A DNA stretch of 64,000 bases from Cepaea nemoralis (GCA_014155875.1 JACEFZ010013229.1:70001-134000); one strand, 5' to 3'; shown: positions 1-11,340, numbered from the stretch's first letter. Program-made: numbers and translations. Notes: generated from the letters alone by a model not told the origin.

Positions 1-663
1 CAAGCACCCATTGAAGCAGGCAGGCTGTGGCGGATCAGCACCCAATTGGCTGCCCAGCTTGAGGCGGGTGGTAGCTGATCAGTGACACCTGTAGGTGTCT
101 CCCACCGTCAGAGGCAACGCGTGGCGCCCCATGTCTACGCCAACTGACAAGGACTTATAACCCGTAACAGTTGCCTCTCGCTTTGATTCCGAGACCGGTT
201 AAGACCAGGGATGGAGTTATTGCCTCTCCATAGCACAAAGCCTGGGCTAAAATAAAGAAACCATGTGTTGCCCATGCAGCATGATCCCTCTCTCGGCCCG
301 CCTTGTTCACTCCAGAGGAAAGTTGACACCTATAATCTGGAACAAGACAAGCTGCAGAAGCTGCCGGATCAGCAAAGCAATGCTCTAACTGTCCGCCTGT
401 CGGAGCTTCGATCCCAGACCAGCTGCCAACCAAGGCTTAGGGCCTGGTCTGCCCTGCCATGACTTATTTTGTCTTTGGGTTGCATTTCCTCGCACCAGGA
501 TAAATCTAGTACCCTCCTAATTGCGCTCTTCCGCCCGAAGCCGTTGGCACAATGTGGGGTGTCGGGTTTGGTAAGCGCCGCCCAACATTCGGCGCTGACA
601 GAAAGCAGGTAGTACCATCTACTGTCATTCGGTAGTTCAGTCATAGCTGACTAAGACCTGACA
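1..663 (-). mobile_element. 5' end of a family A LINE (body lies left of the window)
   Basis: Positions 1-325 match, nearly base for base, the 5' leader of the LINE at 25525-29334 (its 28975-29330). Positions 480-663 match the 5' terminus of the LINE copy at 49745-49931. Both matches run in minus orientation, so the coding part lies before position 1. The shared stretch stops at about 663 in this copy and about 49922 in the other, which I take as the true 5' terminus of the family. This is the only copy in the window that shows the whole leader, including 325-480, which the other two lack. The short ORFs here have no protein signature and are not called. Confidence 0.75.
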
Positions 664-2833
664 GACCGAAGCACCAATAACAAAATCTAAAATTAGGTGG
701 GAAAATACAGAAGGTCAAATTGTTTATAACACATGGCCGTAGCAATGCATATCAGTACGTGGGCAAGACAGCCAACAGCTAACTCCCCGTCATCTTCTTG
801 TCAACATTATCAGACGAATAACAGTCTCCAGGGCTGATGTGTTAATCGAGAAACTTCTAAAAGGGTCAAATCGCATAAACAACCGTCTCTTGCTAGGGTT
901 TTTAAGAATGTTATAGGATCAGACGGAAGGAAGACACGGGTGGACAAACCTCAGGATGTAGGAACAAGTAGGAACCAAGAGTGACCAGTGAAGAAAGGGA
1001 GAGTGGAAGAAGGTACTGATCAAACGGGACGAAGTGAACCAAGAGTCATCATGAAGGGACAGAAGTAAGTAAGTAGTAAGTAAGTAAGTAAATCTTTATT
1101 TTCCAAGGGTTAAGAATTGCGCACGAAGGCCCGTCTGACATTCTGCCCTTCTTCTCTATTTCCTCTCATACATTCTTTCATTCAACATGTAACGTCTCAA
1201 CATCTAGGAGACACAACAAGAACTTTGCACTTAGAATGCCTTCGAAACTTATGTGATGCAGCTCAAGGAGAACAAGGAACGCAAATATCTAGCTTTATGA
1301 GACGGCCCAGAGAATAGATGACCCAACGTTCTAGGTGACAGATGACTAGAGCCACCACAAGAGAAATAAAAACGACCTCAACGATGACAACTTACGGGTA
1401 CGACATTTTCCTGCAAGATTCCGTTAGCTGTAAGGTGACCATTTACTTTATTGCGGTAGGAAGGTAGATTGAGCTTCAGTTGCGTGGGTAATTGCCACAA
1501 CTAGGGGTTAGTAACTATACCAACCATAAAAAGATGTATGTATCACGCATCCGAACACTATTCAACCAATGTGGCACATATACGTTTAATACCAAAACTT
1601 CTTTGTTAATAATGATGGCAGAACAAAGCGATACATAAGTATTTGTCATCTGAATAACAGATGAAGATGCGCTGACTGCGGTGTCCTTATTTATACTAGA
1701 ATTCGTCAATCGTGTGGCTTTCATAGATGTCCACATTGCGTGTACTCTCACCCTGTTGCTGTTTCATTTAATGTACCTTATTGCTTGCATGAACAGCGCT
1801 AACTCATCAGCCGTGAAACAACTCATGAAATAACGTAAACAATAACTTGGTACCTTTTCTGACATTCACAATTTTCAAGCGATGTTATAGGCACACCTTT
1901 GTTCTCATTAAACACGAAATTCTTGTTGAACAGAGATAAACTATTTGAAACAATTACATTTTCATCAATAATTCACAATGCCTACAGTGTGCGCCATCAA
2001 ACATTGACAATGTATGCATCAGGTTGCGCAGTTCGTTAGAAATTGATTAGTGCACCTTCCGAATTTGATTTTCTGAACTGTCTGAAAGTCATATCAGAAG
2101 AAACCGCCAGCTCTCATAAATCTGTCTATTCATTGCTACATATAAACTCAGTTTACCGTGAGATGAAATTGAAATAGTTTGTCGGCTAATGACGTTTCGT
2201 GTTGCGCGTGATGATTTAACTGACCGCGGTGACAATCAACAACTATGGGCATACTGTCTAGAAAGTTATCAATGAATTACATAATTATATACAAATAAAT
2301 GCAATTCTCCATAAAGAAATTTCGTCGTAAGCTAAATGGACATTAATGTCCCCTATTGTCGAACACTTTCAAACAAATTGAGCTTCGTTTTTACTGCGAA
2401 TTGTACATTGTTACCAGGCACCAGATGGTGTTTTTCTTAGCCGTCTGATCGTCACACAACAGGGCGCTTATATTTACAATGAAAATACCCGTCAGATTTC
2501 TTGCCGGGTAATATCACCTGTTTGATACTACCAAAGTGATTAAATCATATCGTTATTAGAAGGCCATAATTGCTTTGACTTCCACACGCACTGGAACGAT
2601 CCGTGTACTGAATCTAAGAATTGATTGCAATACTCTCGGGGCATTCCCATACATATATGGCCCCTTTCCTCCCTGTATCTATTCGAAAACCACCGGAGCT
2701 ACGAAATGAGTGCAGTGAGTTTGACACCTTGATCTTTGACCACAGTGAAGAAACATGCTTTATAAATGAAATATAAACATAAACACTGCGTGTCGATAGC
2801 TGTATTTGTATGTTTGTGAGACAAGAACACTAT
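664..2833. other. No gene seen; AT-rich intergenic sequence
   Basis: No ORF in this stretch shows a recognisable domain. The only structure is a short AAGT microsatellite near 1066-1092. It is followed by a sequence containing TCTTTATTTTCC, which could be the tail end of a minus-strand SINE, but I cannot define its limits. Confidence 0.5.
1066..1092. repeat. (AAGT)n microsatellite
   Basis: An imperfect AAGT array of about 27 bases with one interrupted unit. Such arrays are often tails of non-LTR elements. The flanking sequence is not clear enough to prove it here. Confidence 0.6.
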
Positions 2834-2985
2834 ACAGGAAGCCAAAGAAGATTAATAAATCAGCACAGAACTGGTGTCATGAACGCTGCAAGCTGCGGGA
2901 TTTACTAAGAAAAGGATCCGGGCACTTATGGACTGAATGGTTAGATGCGTAATAAGGATGATCTAAGGACTAACTAATTAACATT
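2834..2985 (+). mobile_element. Fragment of an RNase H-type LINE, 3' end
   Basis: Translation gives GSQRRLINQHRTG followed by a decayed version of the sequence found on the minus strand at 6410-6550, where the fuller copy lies beside an RNase H domain. The fragment ends in a CTAA-rich tail near 2965-2985, like the tail of the 6.4-kb copy. Several stops and frame breaks show it is dead. No clear target duplication was seen. Confidence 0.6.
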
Positions 2986-3124
2986 TGTATGCTAAACAAT
3001 AATCCTGTCAAGTCAATAATTCCTAGTGTTAGACATTCATGTATCTGCCCGTTGTCGGATAAAATACTCATGCCTGTGATCAAGTGAACACGTCTACACT
3101 TAAACATATGTAATGCTATATCTT

Positions 3125-3175
3125 CTTCTTCTTCGTTCACCTTCAAGCGTCAATATGAATAAATGCAAAGAAAGT
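3125..3175 (-). mobile_element. Possible (GAA)n-tailed SINE or LINE 3' end
   Basis: Read on the minus strand, this ends in TGAACGAAGAAGAAGAAG, the same 3' terminus seen on two well-dated insertions at 26435-26579 and 34118-34267. The word ATATCTTCT occurs at both sides (about 3118 and 3198), but it is too close to low-complexity sequence to count as a proven target duplication. The upstream limit is unknown. Confidence 0.35.
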
Positions 3176-3267
3176 AGCAAGTAACCTAAGCGTGTGGATA
3201 TCTTCTCAGAGTTTCCCTTAAAATGGAGACGGTGTAGGAATGGTATATGCTAAACGCATTTAAAAAC

Positions 3268-3668
3268 GTTTAGTTTAGTTTAGTTTAGTCTATGGATCAA
3301 CATCACGGCAAACGGGTGCAACCCATAAGTGCTCCGTTTTCCTCCTAATTCAAACTTGAGTCTAGAGAAACTCAGCTCAGTGCACGAACTCCGTAGCACC
3401 GGCGAGGATCCTGAAAATACTTTGGGTAGATTTTTAACTCGAAATTTTGCACGGGTAGCGTCTTTAGGCTACTCTTTTTCGATTTCTAAATGCCAAGGGA
3501 TTTTTTACGTGCGCAACAATACACACGGGCGTCCGATCTCACTACCCAGAGATCAGGGGAAATTTTATTACTAGAAGTCCACGTGAAAATTTCCCGGTCA
3601 TCACAGTGGCTTGAACCCGGGACCTCTAGCACGCGAGGCGGACACCATACCTAGAGACCACGCAACCT
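3268..3668 (-). mobile_element. tRNA-derived SINE, about 390 bp
   Basis: On the minus strand the sequence opens with a tRNA-like head. An A-box-like TGGTCTCTAGG is followed about 35 bases later by a B-box GGTTCAAGCC (plus-strand 3609-3620). A longer non-tRNA body comes next. It ends at the low-coordinate side in a pentanucleotide tail (CTAAA)n at 3268-3288. Head, body and short-repeat tail are the standard SINE plan, with RNA polymerase III internal promoter boxes. The ORF at 3329-3574 has no support as a protein. The element ends 34 bases before the start of the receptor pseudogene at 3702. Confidence 0.7.
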
Positions 3669-3932
3669 CCTAATCCAAAAGTTATTTTATAAGCAATCAA
3701 GATGTCTTCTAATGCGTCTATTTTTATTTTAATGACAACTGAAGTCACACAATTCACACTCCTCAATGAAGACCTCACTCAAATAGTGTATCAAGCATTC
3801 CGCTATGGACTAATCCCATGTACCAGCGTGTTAGGAATAATCGGGAATGTGACCAGCATTGTCAAACTGACTCGACTAGGATTCAGAAAATGTTCCAATA
3901 TACTTCTCATGGCTTTGACTGTCTCTGACATT

Positions 3933-4090
3933 TTATATCTGGCTGAGATAAACAACCCACTTGTGTATGTATACCAGCAACACGTTCCTAATTCGTTCAG
4001 GTTCTCACATGTTATATCTGGCTGAGATAAACAACCCACTTGTGTATGTATACCAGCAACACGCTCCTAATTCGTTCAGGTTCTCACATG
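3933..4090. repeat. 79-bp tandem duplication inside the receptor
   Basis: Two adjacent copies beginning TTATATCTGGCTGAG differ at only a few positions. The 79-bp period is not a multiple of three, so the duplication changes the frame between TM2 and TM3. The near-identity of the copies suggests the event is recent. Confidence 0.95.
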
Positions 4091-4300
4091 CTATAAACTA
4101 CGTGTGTTATATTTTATACGTAGTGTTTTTATTTGCTCACAACATGGGACTTCAGACTGCAATGCTCATTCCTGCGTTAATAACAGGGGAACGTATGCTA
4201 GCCATATTTCGTCCGCTAATGGCCTATTTAATCATAACACCCCAGCGTGCAATCGTCGGACTTTCATGTCTTTATATTTTAAATGGATGTTTCTTTCTGT

Positions 4301-4381
4301 GAGAAACCATAACCGGGCACTCTCACGAAGTGTATACTTCACCTCGACACCGCAAGGTACAAGAGGAACACGATGAGATGC
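4301..4381 (+). mobile_element. 81-bp mini-SINE inserted in the receptor
   Basis: The insert is flanked by the 12-bp direct repeat GTTTCTTTCTGT (4289-4300 and 4382-4393), a target-site duplication. Its 3' half contains CGACACCGCAAGGTACAAG and ends in GATGAGATG. The same sequence recurs at about 37108-37160 (minus) and 42247-42300 (plus), there with longer GATGA tails. The element is far shorter than ordinary tRNA SINEs, and I see no convincing A or B box. Confidence 0.8.
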
Positions 4382-4911
4382 GTTTCTTTCTGTATCGTTG
4401 TACAATATGTATGCAATTTAAGCTATTTATCACACCAGGCGGTGCAATTGGAGTGTTTATGTACATCGATATGTGTGTTGCTGGTGACAAAAGTGAGCTT
4501 TACCAGTTGACAGAAGTCATAGTTAATTACATGACAGGAATAATACCGATCATTCTGGTAACCGTCGGATGTCTTATTTTTGGAATTCAGGTTTCAATTA
4601 TTACCAACAGACTCACCTCCATTCAGAAACCAATAACTACAAACAAACGGATATCGAAGACAACTAAAACGTTACTCATTATCTGTGTGCTTCACATTTT
4701 ATGCAGTGGTTTTGGGTTTATTGTTTCGTATCTGGCAAATATTAAACGAACAGGCCAATATACCTTACCTTCGAGAATACTGTCGTCTGTTCAGGACATG
4801 TTGTTTTGTGTTAACTGTCTTGGAGACTTTATTATTTACGCCCGTGCTGGTAGCCGCTCGGAAGGCAACCAGAAATTGAAAGCAAATAAATATGAACATA
4901 GGCACATATAA

Positions 4912-6374
4912 AATGATGCCTTTCGCATATTTAATCACAGTTGCTTTCAAATAAACACACGTCTTTGAATTGTTGTTGCAAAGAGCATTTCAGAATATTC
5001 TAATTAGGACATTTAAGAACTCCAGAGACAGGTAGGATAATATAATACTACATTTTAAATGAATTAAAACTGCTAACTAACCACAATAATAGAAAGAAGA
5101 CAGAGGAAGAAGAGCATGAAATGGGGGGGGGGGGGGGAGCCTTAAGCAACAAATGTAATGATGGACTGGCACTAAATTCTTCATTGGAAACTACACCATG
5201 AGATAGCCAGGTAAACTATGCATACCTCGAGGCTCGAAGACTTGCAGCTTTGAGTTGAGCTAAATTGAGTCCAGAACCAACATCACATCACCTGAGATAT
5301 TCGCATACGCGGTTCGTCCTCATTTTCTACAACCAGGGAAGATGCTCAGTACTTATGGTCTGCCATATAGTGAGTGCAAACAAAGATGACGTCATATGAA
5401 TTAGAGAGAAATCCTATACACGTAAAATCTCACAAAAATCTAGGAGACGAGTAGAAACAACAAATACGCCACACTGACGTAGATTAACAACGGGGAGTCT
5501 TACGGGGACATTGGAATGAGAAGACAGTGCAATGTTTTGATGTCACTAAACTGAATTAGGCGATGGTTAGTTGGCATTAAATCAGTGGCGGAATATTATT
5601 AATGGACAAGAAAGAGGGTTAGCAACATGATGCAGAATATCGCCACGAATAAATGAACCAACGGCGAGAGGAAATAGCGGTATTTTCCAGAGCGGCAAGA
5701 AACGTAACCGATGGAGAGAGAGAGAAGGATCTTAGAGGACGTATAGCCTAATATGTAAACAGTTTATAATAACAAGGTTTGTGATCTTTTCTAATTATTA
5801 TAAGATGCAAATAAGACTTACTGCGGACCTGGTGGAACAGGCACTGTAAGTAGCTCAATAATAATTGTTTGACACGTTAACCCTTGTATGCTGTAGAATA
5901 TACTAAACGGCAGTATTGCTTGCTTAACGTCAAAGAATCCAATCTCGTCGATTTAGTTCATATTGCTGTTTGATTTATTGGATCGAGCCGGGAATACCTT
6001 TTGTTGAAAGTTATCAGTTCATAATTATGGAATAACCTTGTCAGCAGCAGTATGGCACGTGGAGGACTCGTATTCCGGGAATGTCAGAAACTTTCAGCCA
6101 GTAGCCACTAAAAGGCATTTGCCAAAACATCAGCACACCCCAAAGTCAAAAAAAAAAATAAATGTGTTATTATGTGAGGATTTATTTACGTGAGTAATTA
6201 TTTCATGTCTGCCATCACACATACATTGTACAGTCAGGACATTGATACATACTTCTCGGACATTAATTTTGGAATAATTAGACACCTCTATTGACATAGA
6301 ACAGAAGATGTACTTTAATCTCCACACGGACGCTTCCTTCCATGAAATTCATACTGGACATGGCGACATTACAC
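4912..6374. other. No gene seen; contains a poly-G tract at 5123-5138
   Basis: AT-rich sequence with only short ORFs that lack domains. The one notable simple sequence is a run of about 16 G at 5123-5138. Confidence 0.5.
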
Positions 6375-6387
6375 GATACGTGAGCTT

Positions 6388-6892
6388 AGTTAGTTAGTTA
6401 GTCGACAGATCATCCTTGTTGCACATCTAACCATTCAGTCCATAAGTGCTCGGATCCCCTCCTCAGCAAATCCCGCAGCGTGTAGCGGCTAACGACGTCA
6501 GTTCTGTGTTGGTTTATCAATCTTCTTTGGCTTCCTGCGTAGTGTTCTTGTTTGGCCACCCCTCTTTTAATTTGCTGCTCCCGCAGTCTGGCCATTGTTG
6601 TAGATTCACAGTCATCACTTGGTTCTCGCAAAAGTCTCACTTCTCGTAGAGCATTCAGAATGTCAGCCTGGTCCATGGCGCGTCCGCCCTCCACAGTAGC
6701 CTCACCTGCGAGCTTGTCAGCCCGCCCTCCACAGTAGCCTCACCTGCGAGCTTGTCAGCCCGCTCATTTCCTTGTACTCCCGCATGACCTGGCACGAAGA
6801 TGAAACTAATCTTTGCCAGCCGAGACCGCTTCAGAGGCAGCAACCATTCTCTTCGGATCGACCCCTCCTCTATCCTCTTGATCATGTTCATT
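6388..6892 (-). mobile_element. 5'-truncated RNase H-type LINE with exact target duplication
   Basis: On the minus strand the sequence encodes FVPGHAGVQGNERADKLAG, the last conserved block of a LINE RNase H. This is followed by a basic tail region ending in SEHLWTEW. The low-coordinate end is an AGTT array (CTAA on the element strand) at 6388-6402. A 13-bp direct repeat GATACGTGAGCTT at 6375-6387 and 6893-6905 brackets the insert, proving a 505-bp 5'-truncated retrotransposition. A 38-bp internal duplication at 6684-6759 breaks the frame. Related fragments lie at 2834, 21560-22269 and 50045. RNase H beside the RT suggests an I/R1/Jockey-like clade; the RT itself is absent. Confidence 0.85.
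6684..6759. repeat. 38-bp tandem duplication
   Basis: CCGCCCTCCACAGTAGCCTC and the 18 bases after it occur twice in a row, starting at 6684 and 6722, with no differences seen. The duplication lies inside the RNase H LINE fragment. It explains why the two halves of that protein are in different frames. Confidence 0.95.
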
Positions 6893-7395
6893 GATACGTG
6901 AGCTTGGAATTATACATGACTGGATTCTCATACTCGTACTCGCATATTTTTTACACGGTGGACATGTATATAGGAGGAAATCTGGAGATGGACTGCACAC
7001 GTTGGACTGTCCATTCCACACCCTTGCTTCCATCCGCATAATCAGGACGTTCATCCACACCGACATTTCCCTCCATAGAATTCACTCGCGTCTCTTTAAC
7101 CAGCATTTACACATGAAGTTATGATTGCCGTTTTCAATTCCAACCATCTTGAGCTTGATCGTTGCGCATTTTGCCGATATACTTAGGAGTCAAGTTATTT
7201 GTCAGCATCGCCCCAGTATTCAAGGTCCACACCTTGACCAGTGACACCGTGCTGTTTATTATAATTCGTCGAAACAGCAGGCGCATTGCCACGGTGACAC
7301 GTTTTCAGTCAACCGTAATACATACGAACATACAGTCGGTTACTGCGGGTATCACGAAGATTAGATACCCACTTCAACCTCAATTTTGGACATAG

Positions 7396-8042
7396 CACAT
7401 TAAGGCCAGTATCTGTTGATTGTTGTGTTGATTGTTCTCTAGTTGGGTGTATTCATACATATTATTTATAAATTGCCGATTCGTCGCTTTTTTGACGACA
7501 CGGGAGGTTGGTAGGTTATTTCTGTGCTAGATAAACATTTGCTATATAGCATAGAGATACGTTTTGTACTTACTGTACTCAGCTCGTTACAAATTTCTTT
7601 TTATAGCGATCTCACGATTTGTCAGTACTTGTGTTATGTCGTAGCGGTCATATTACGTTAGTTATCTTTGTATCACTTGTCAGTTATTATTTTCTTTATG
7701 AGAATAGAGATATGTGTTTACGTTACACGTCACTTGTTTCTCGTAATTATTAGTTGTCTTGCGTCATTATATTCTTTATAAGGAATATATTTTTTCGTAC
7801 TATTTTCTGGTATTTACAATCGTAACGGTTAGGATGGTATTTATTCGCGATAAGTTTGCTGATATTCTTGTGTTATTCTGTTCTAAATTATCGTTGATTT
7901 TAAAGCTGACATTTCGTTCAACATTTTTATTTTGATATATCTTCAACACTGTTGACATACTGTTACGTACTTGCATCTTGTCGATTCTTTGTGCTCCGCT
8001 ATTTTATTTCAACTAGATAAATTATAGCACATTCAGCACAAC
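7396..8042 (+). other. AT-rich leader of a Ty3/Gypsy-like element (LTR not delimited)
   Basis: This stretch precedes the gag start at 8043 and has no coding signature. It should hold the 5' untranslated region and possibly a 5' LTR. I could not find a matching copy downstream of 10700, so no LTR boundary is claimed. Confidence 0.35.
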
Positions 8043-8990
8043 ATGTCGACACTTTAGGATTTCATGCAGATGGGTGAAAGGTCTGGTTTGACCGATCTCG
8101 AGCTCAGAAAGTGGGCGAAGCAGGATTTTAAGGAATTCCAAATGCAACAGAAGGAGGAAAATCAACTACAAGCAACACGTGAAAGAGAAGAAAGACAAGA
8201 AAGGTTAGCAGCAGAGAAAGAAGCGAAAGAACTTCAAGCAGCTCGTGAAAGAGAAGAAAGACAAGAAAGATTAGCAGTTGAGAAAGAATTAAAAGAAACA
8301 GAATTAGCATTGGAAAGGGAGAGAATAGCAACAGAAAGATAAATGAAAGAAAGGCAACTAGCATTTGAGAAGGAGAAACTAGCAGCCGAAGCACTTTTAA
8401 AAGACAAAGAACTTGAGAGTAATTTGAAGGTTAAGACTTTGGAAATGGATCGTGAAGCCGAGATAGATCGAGTAAAAATACAAACAAAGACTAATAATCC
8501 AGTTAAGAAATACCAAAGGCTGATTCGTAACTTCCAACAAGGTGATTCAGTCAGTTCCTGGATCACTAATTTTGAATTGCTAGCCAAATTCTATAAAATT
8601 CCAGAACAGGACTTACCAATATTATTCCATCGACATCTCGCGTTGGAACCTTTAAAGGTGATTGAGTTGATCCCTGAGAATTTGTGAACCAACTATAAAT
8701 ACATGCGAGATAGGGTTCTTGCACATTTGTCTCTTGATGAGGCAGGTTTACGTACAAAATTCAAGGCACTAACTCCTAAGGCGAACCAAAAGTTCCTCGA
8801 CTGCGTATCAGAGACTTCTTCTTGCTTTGACAAGTGATTGAGAGCAGCAGACGTTGGTTCTGATTTCGATAAAATACGTGACCTGATACTGAGAGACAAA
8901 CTTCGAGTACGGCGTATGTGTTCTCCAGTAGCGATTCTGATGACATAGAGGACACATGCAGCTATCATTCAGACATAAAATGACAAAATA
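8043..8990 (+). pseudogene. Gag polyprotein remnant, Ty3/Gypsy-like, coiled-coil N-terminus
   Basis: The true start is ATG at 8043 (MSTL), which aligns with MTSL at the start of the sister element at 56554. A TAG at 8055-8057 sits where the sister has CAG. The next 100 codons are a charged heptad-rich coiled coil (repeated RLAAEKE and REREERQ blocks). A TAA at 8340 interrupts it. The capsid-like domain begins near NPVKKYQ, with DSVSSWITNFELLAKFY and FHRHLALEPLKVIELIP, and a TGA at 8685 ends the open stretch. Recognisable similarity to the sister capsid continues through LSLDEAGLRTKF to about 8905. At least three nonsense changes make it dead. The product would have assembled particles around the element RNA. 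Confidence 0.75.
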
Positions 8991-9048
8991 GATAAGACTG
9001 AGATAGACATCCCTAATGAGGAATGTCTAGCAACCATTCAAGAAGCCA

Positions 9049-9462
9049 ATGCGGCAAATATTCAGAATGACACTTAAAGTTCACCATGCATTGTTGAATC
9101 GTGAGCCAACTACGTGTGTTCGAGACACAGGCGCCTCAGTTATTGGGGTAGACCAACAGCTAGTAAAAGAGCAAGATTACACAGGCAAAACTGTTGCCTG
9201 CCGAACTTTCGACGGCACAATAGAAAGATATAAAATTGCCACCATCACGATACAATCTCAATACTTCTATGGCACAGTAAATGCTGCAGTGCTACCTAAT
9301 CCTTGTGTCGGTGTACTCATTGGGAATATCATCAATGCCAATAATTACAATCAGGAAGTGACCATCGAACCCATGTTTGCCAATGTACTCGCAAGAACCC
9401 AAGTTCAAGAGACACAAGAAGAAGAAAAAACGCAAAAACACACAAGTTACAGCAACTATTAA
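9049..9462 (+). pseudogene. Retropepsin-like protease domain of the gag-pro element
   Basis: Contains the aspartic protease signature RDTGASVIGVD near residues 27-37. The second conserved strand reads VLPNPCVGVLIGNII near residues 80-95. The pair is diagnostic of an LTR-element protease, here about 100 residues long. The reading frame stays open for 137 codons, but gag upstream is full of stops. The last 30 residues are glutamate- and lysine-rich and unlike a protease. No reverse transcriptase follows, so the element was cut short after pro. Confidence 0.75.
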
Positions 9463-10218
9463 CAAACACAACCCATTAAACTGTATGAAACAATTTATAA
9501 CACAAAACGGAGACACTCGACAGTACAAAAAGGTTTACACCATAATACTCACAAACTAAACAAACCCAAACATGAGAAAATTGATTCTCCATTAAATACG
9601 TTTATTCCGTTGAGTGTGAGCGAAAAACAAAAGCAAACAAGCAAATCACCCTCACCTGCACACATGCAACATTCAGAAACCACACAAAGAGAGAACAAAA
9701 GTTATACACACTGTGAACAAACTATATACACAGCCCATTATACAATGGCCGTGGAACGTCGTAACCATGTCAATTTTCCAGATGATGATATTAAGTAAAG
9801 CAACCATCTCTCATATTGGTTGCGCGGTTACAAACAAATACACAAGTGTCAAGGAGCTTATCGCAACCATGCACACAGATGTCAAGAAATATGGCACAAA
9901 CATAGACTCACAAACAAAGAAGTATATTGCTTGCGCCATTGCAAACAGTCACTCGCAAGTCAAGAAAAGTTGCACACAAACCGGTAAAGATTCTACAAAC
10001 TGGTTAAAGGAAAGCACAGTATATTACAGAAAACAAATTACACTTATCTTTGCTTACTCTATGTATTTGACTTGGTTATGCTCCAGTTGCAACATACTTA
10101 TCTCACTATTTCATGTGTCATACACACAAATAAAAACTATAACATTATTCAAGTCGACAAAGCTAAAGTGTACAGATAATAGCTTACATGCAGAAAACAG
10201 AACCACAAGTTTGAAAGT

Positions 10219-10254
<36 letters not shown>

Positions 10255-10588
10255 AAAGAATGAAAGACAAATAGAAAGAATGGAAGAATGATTAAGAGTA
10301 TTTGTTAAATATATCAGCACAAATTTCACTACAGACACATTACAGTTGTTAACACGACCAAATAGAAAGTTATTACCAAATGTTCGTTCAGAATTTCACT
10401 GATATGAAGGCAACTTTTCGGAACTATCTTTCACGCTATCTCTATTATTTATTTTTTTTACAGATTCATGATAGCAAATATCCTTTTCTCCACTTTAGCT
10501 ATCAGACACAGGTGTTGACCTTATCACTAATTGAGAGGTCAATATATCGTCGTGTTAAATCCGAATATTCTATTTATATTCTGGTCTA
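9463..10588 (+). other. A-rich stretch where RT would be expected; no RT seen
   Basis: The plus strand is rich in ACA and AAA codons, which leaves a 192-codon ORF (9713-10291) open. The encoded protein has no motif I recognise, and its end is made by the AAAG microsatellite. None of the usual RT blocks (such as YxDD) is visible. It may be unrelated filler or a strongly decayed element interior. Confidence 0.35.
10217..10259. repeat. (AAAG)n microsatellite
   Basis: About ten AAAG units with few interruptions. It encodes the lysine- and glutamate-rich end of the 9713 ORF. Confidence 0.9.
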
Positions 10589-10699
10589 CTTCATCACATG
10601 GTCTTAAAGATTACACTCCTCTTACAAAATTATGAGTTTGATATATGTCATATTCCAGGCAAAGACAACAATCTAGCTGATCTTCTTAGTCGACTCTAG
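10589..10699 (+). pseudogene. C-terminal remnant of a Ty3/Gypsy RT-RNase H
   Basis: Codons at 10616-10699 read LLLQNYEFDICHIPGKDN and then NLADLLSRL and a stop. This is the characteristic end of Gypsy-type RNase H (HIPGK-N---AD-LSR). It lies downstream of the gag-pro remnant in the same orientation, so it probably belongs to that element. The polymerase body between 9463 and 10588 is missing or decayed beyond recognition. Confidence 0.7.
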
Positions 10700-11147
10700 A
10701 TTTTCTACACATTAGCTCTTTTATCAATAGTTGTCTACGTTCAGTTATATGTGTGTTAGTTAGGGCGATTTATTCATTTGCATATACACCCGACTGGATT
10801 GCAATTTGCACAACAAACATCAGATTATTAATGTTGTTATATTATTATTTCGGTTGTATACATGTATTGTTACTTCGTTCATTGGCTGAGACATGATACG
10901 ACGTGATACTACGCATGGTGAAGAAGTGATTCGCTTACTCCAGATATGAGGATGGTGCGATTTTGTACTCTATGGTCGTCAAATTTTCAGGAGCACGATA
11001 CTTGCTCAAGGGAATACGTTCGTATGTTATTCTCAGGACTATAGTAAATTAGATTAGTAGTGGAAGGCATTTACAACATTAGATTTCGTAATTACAAATA
11101 GTAATTTGATTACATATACGTCAGTGATGAAACACTTCATATGTATA
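10700..11147. other. No gene or repeat seen
   Basis: AT-rich sequence with no open frame of note and no similarity I recognise. Confidence 0.5.
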
Positions 11148-11340
11148 TTCAAATACACACAATACAGCTATATCATAAGACAATGTTAATATAACAACAC
11201 TAGGACACAACACAGCTAGATCACAGGACAATTTTAATATAACAACAGTAGGACACAACACAGCTATATCACCAGATATATTTAATATAACAACACTAGG
11301 GCATAACACAACTAGGATACAAGAAAATATGGACATAAAC
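11148..11340. repeat. Minisatellite of about 58-60 bp, three copies
   Basis: The words TTTAATATAACAACA and TAGGACACAACACAGCTA recur three times at a spacing of about 58-60 bases, with scattered substitutions. The minus-strand ORF over it is a by-product of the repeat (repeated LCPSVVIL). Confidence 0.85.

Larger units (their letters stand above)
3702..4911 (+). pseudogene. Broken class A GPCR, gastropod chemosensory-receptor type (copy 1)
   Basis: A single-exon seven-helix receptor in pieces. TM1 carries GIIGNV, TM2 carries LLMALTVSD, and the TM3 end reads LITGERMLAIF in place of a DRY motif. TM5 has VNYMTGIIP, TM6 follows SKTTKTLL, and TM7 reads LGDFIIY in the NPxxY position. The N-terminus has a glycosylation site (NAS). 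Two lesions break it. A 79-bp tandem duplication (3933-4090) shifts the frame. An 81-bp SINE at 4301-4381 with a 12-bp target duplication adds an in-frame stop at 4300-4302. Downstream of the SINE the frame is kept to 4911. The protein is closely related to the minus-strand receptor at 22816-23864. In life it would have been a plasma-membrane peptide or odorant-like receptor; the ligand is unknown. Confidence 0.85.

Noticed and set aside
369..644. 91-codon minus ORF in the LINE leader
   Set aside because: It lies in untranslated leader sequence, and the copy at 49745-49922 does not keep the frame.
9713..10291. 192-codon ORF as a host gene
   Set aside because: Composition-driven open frame in A-rich DNA that ends in an AAAG microsatellite, with no domain.
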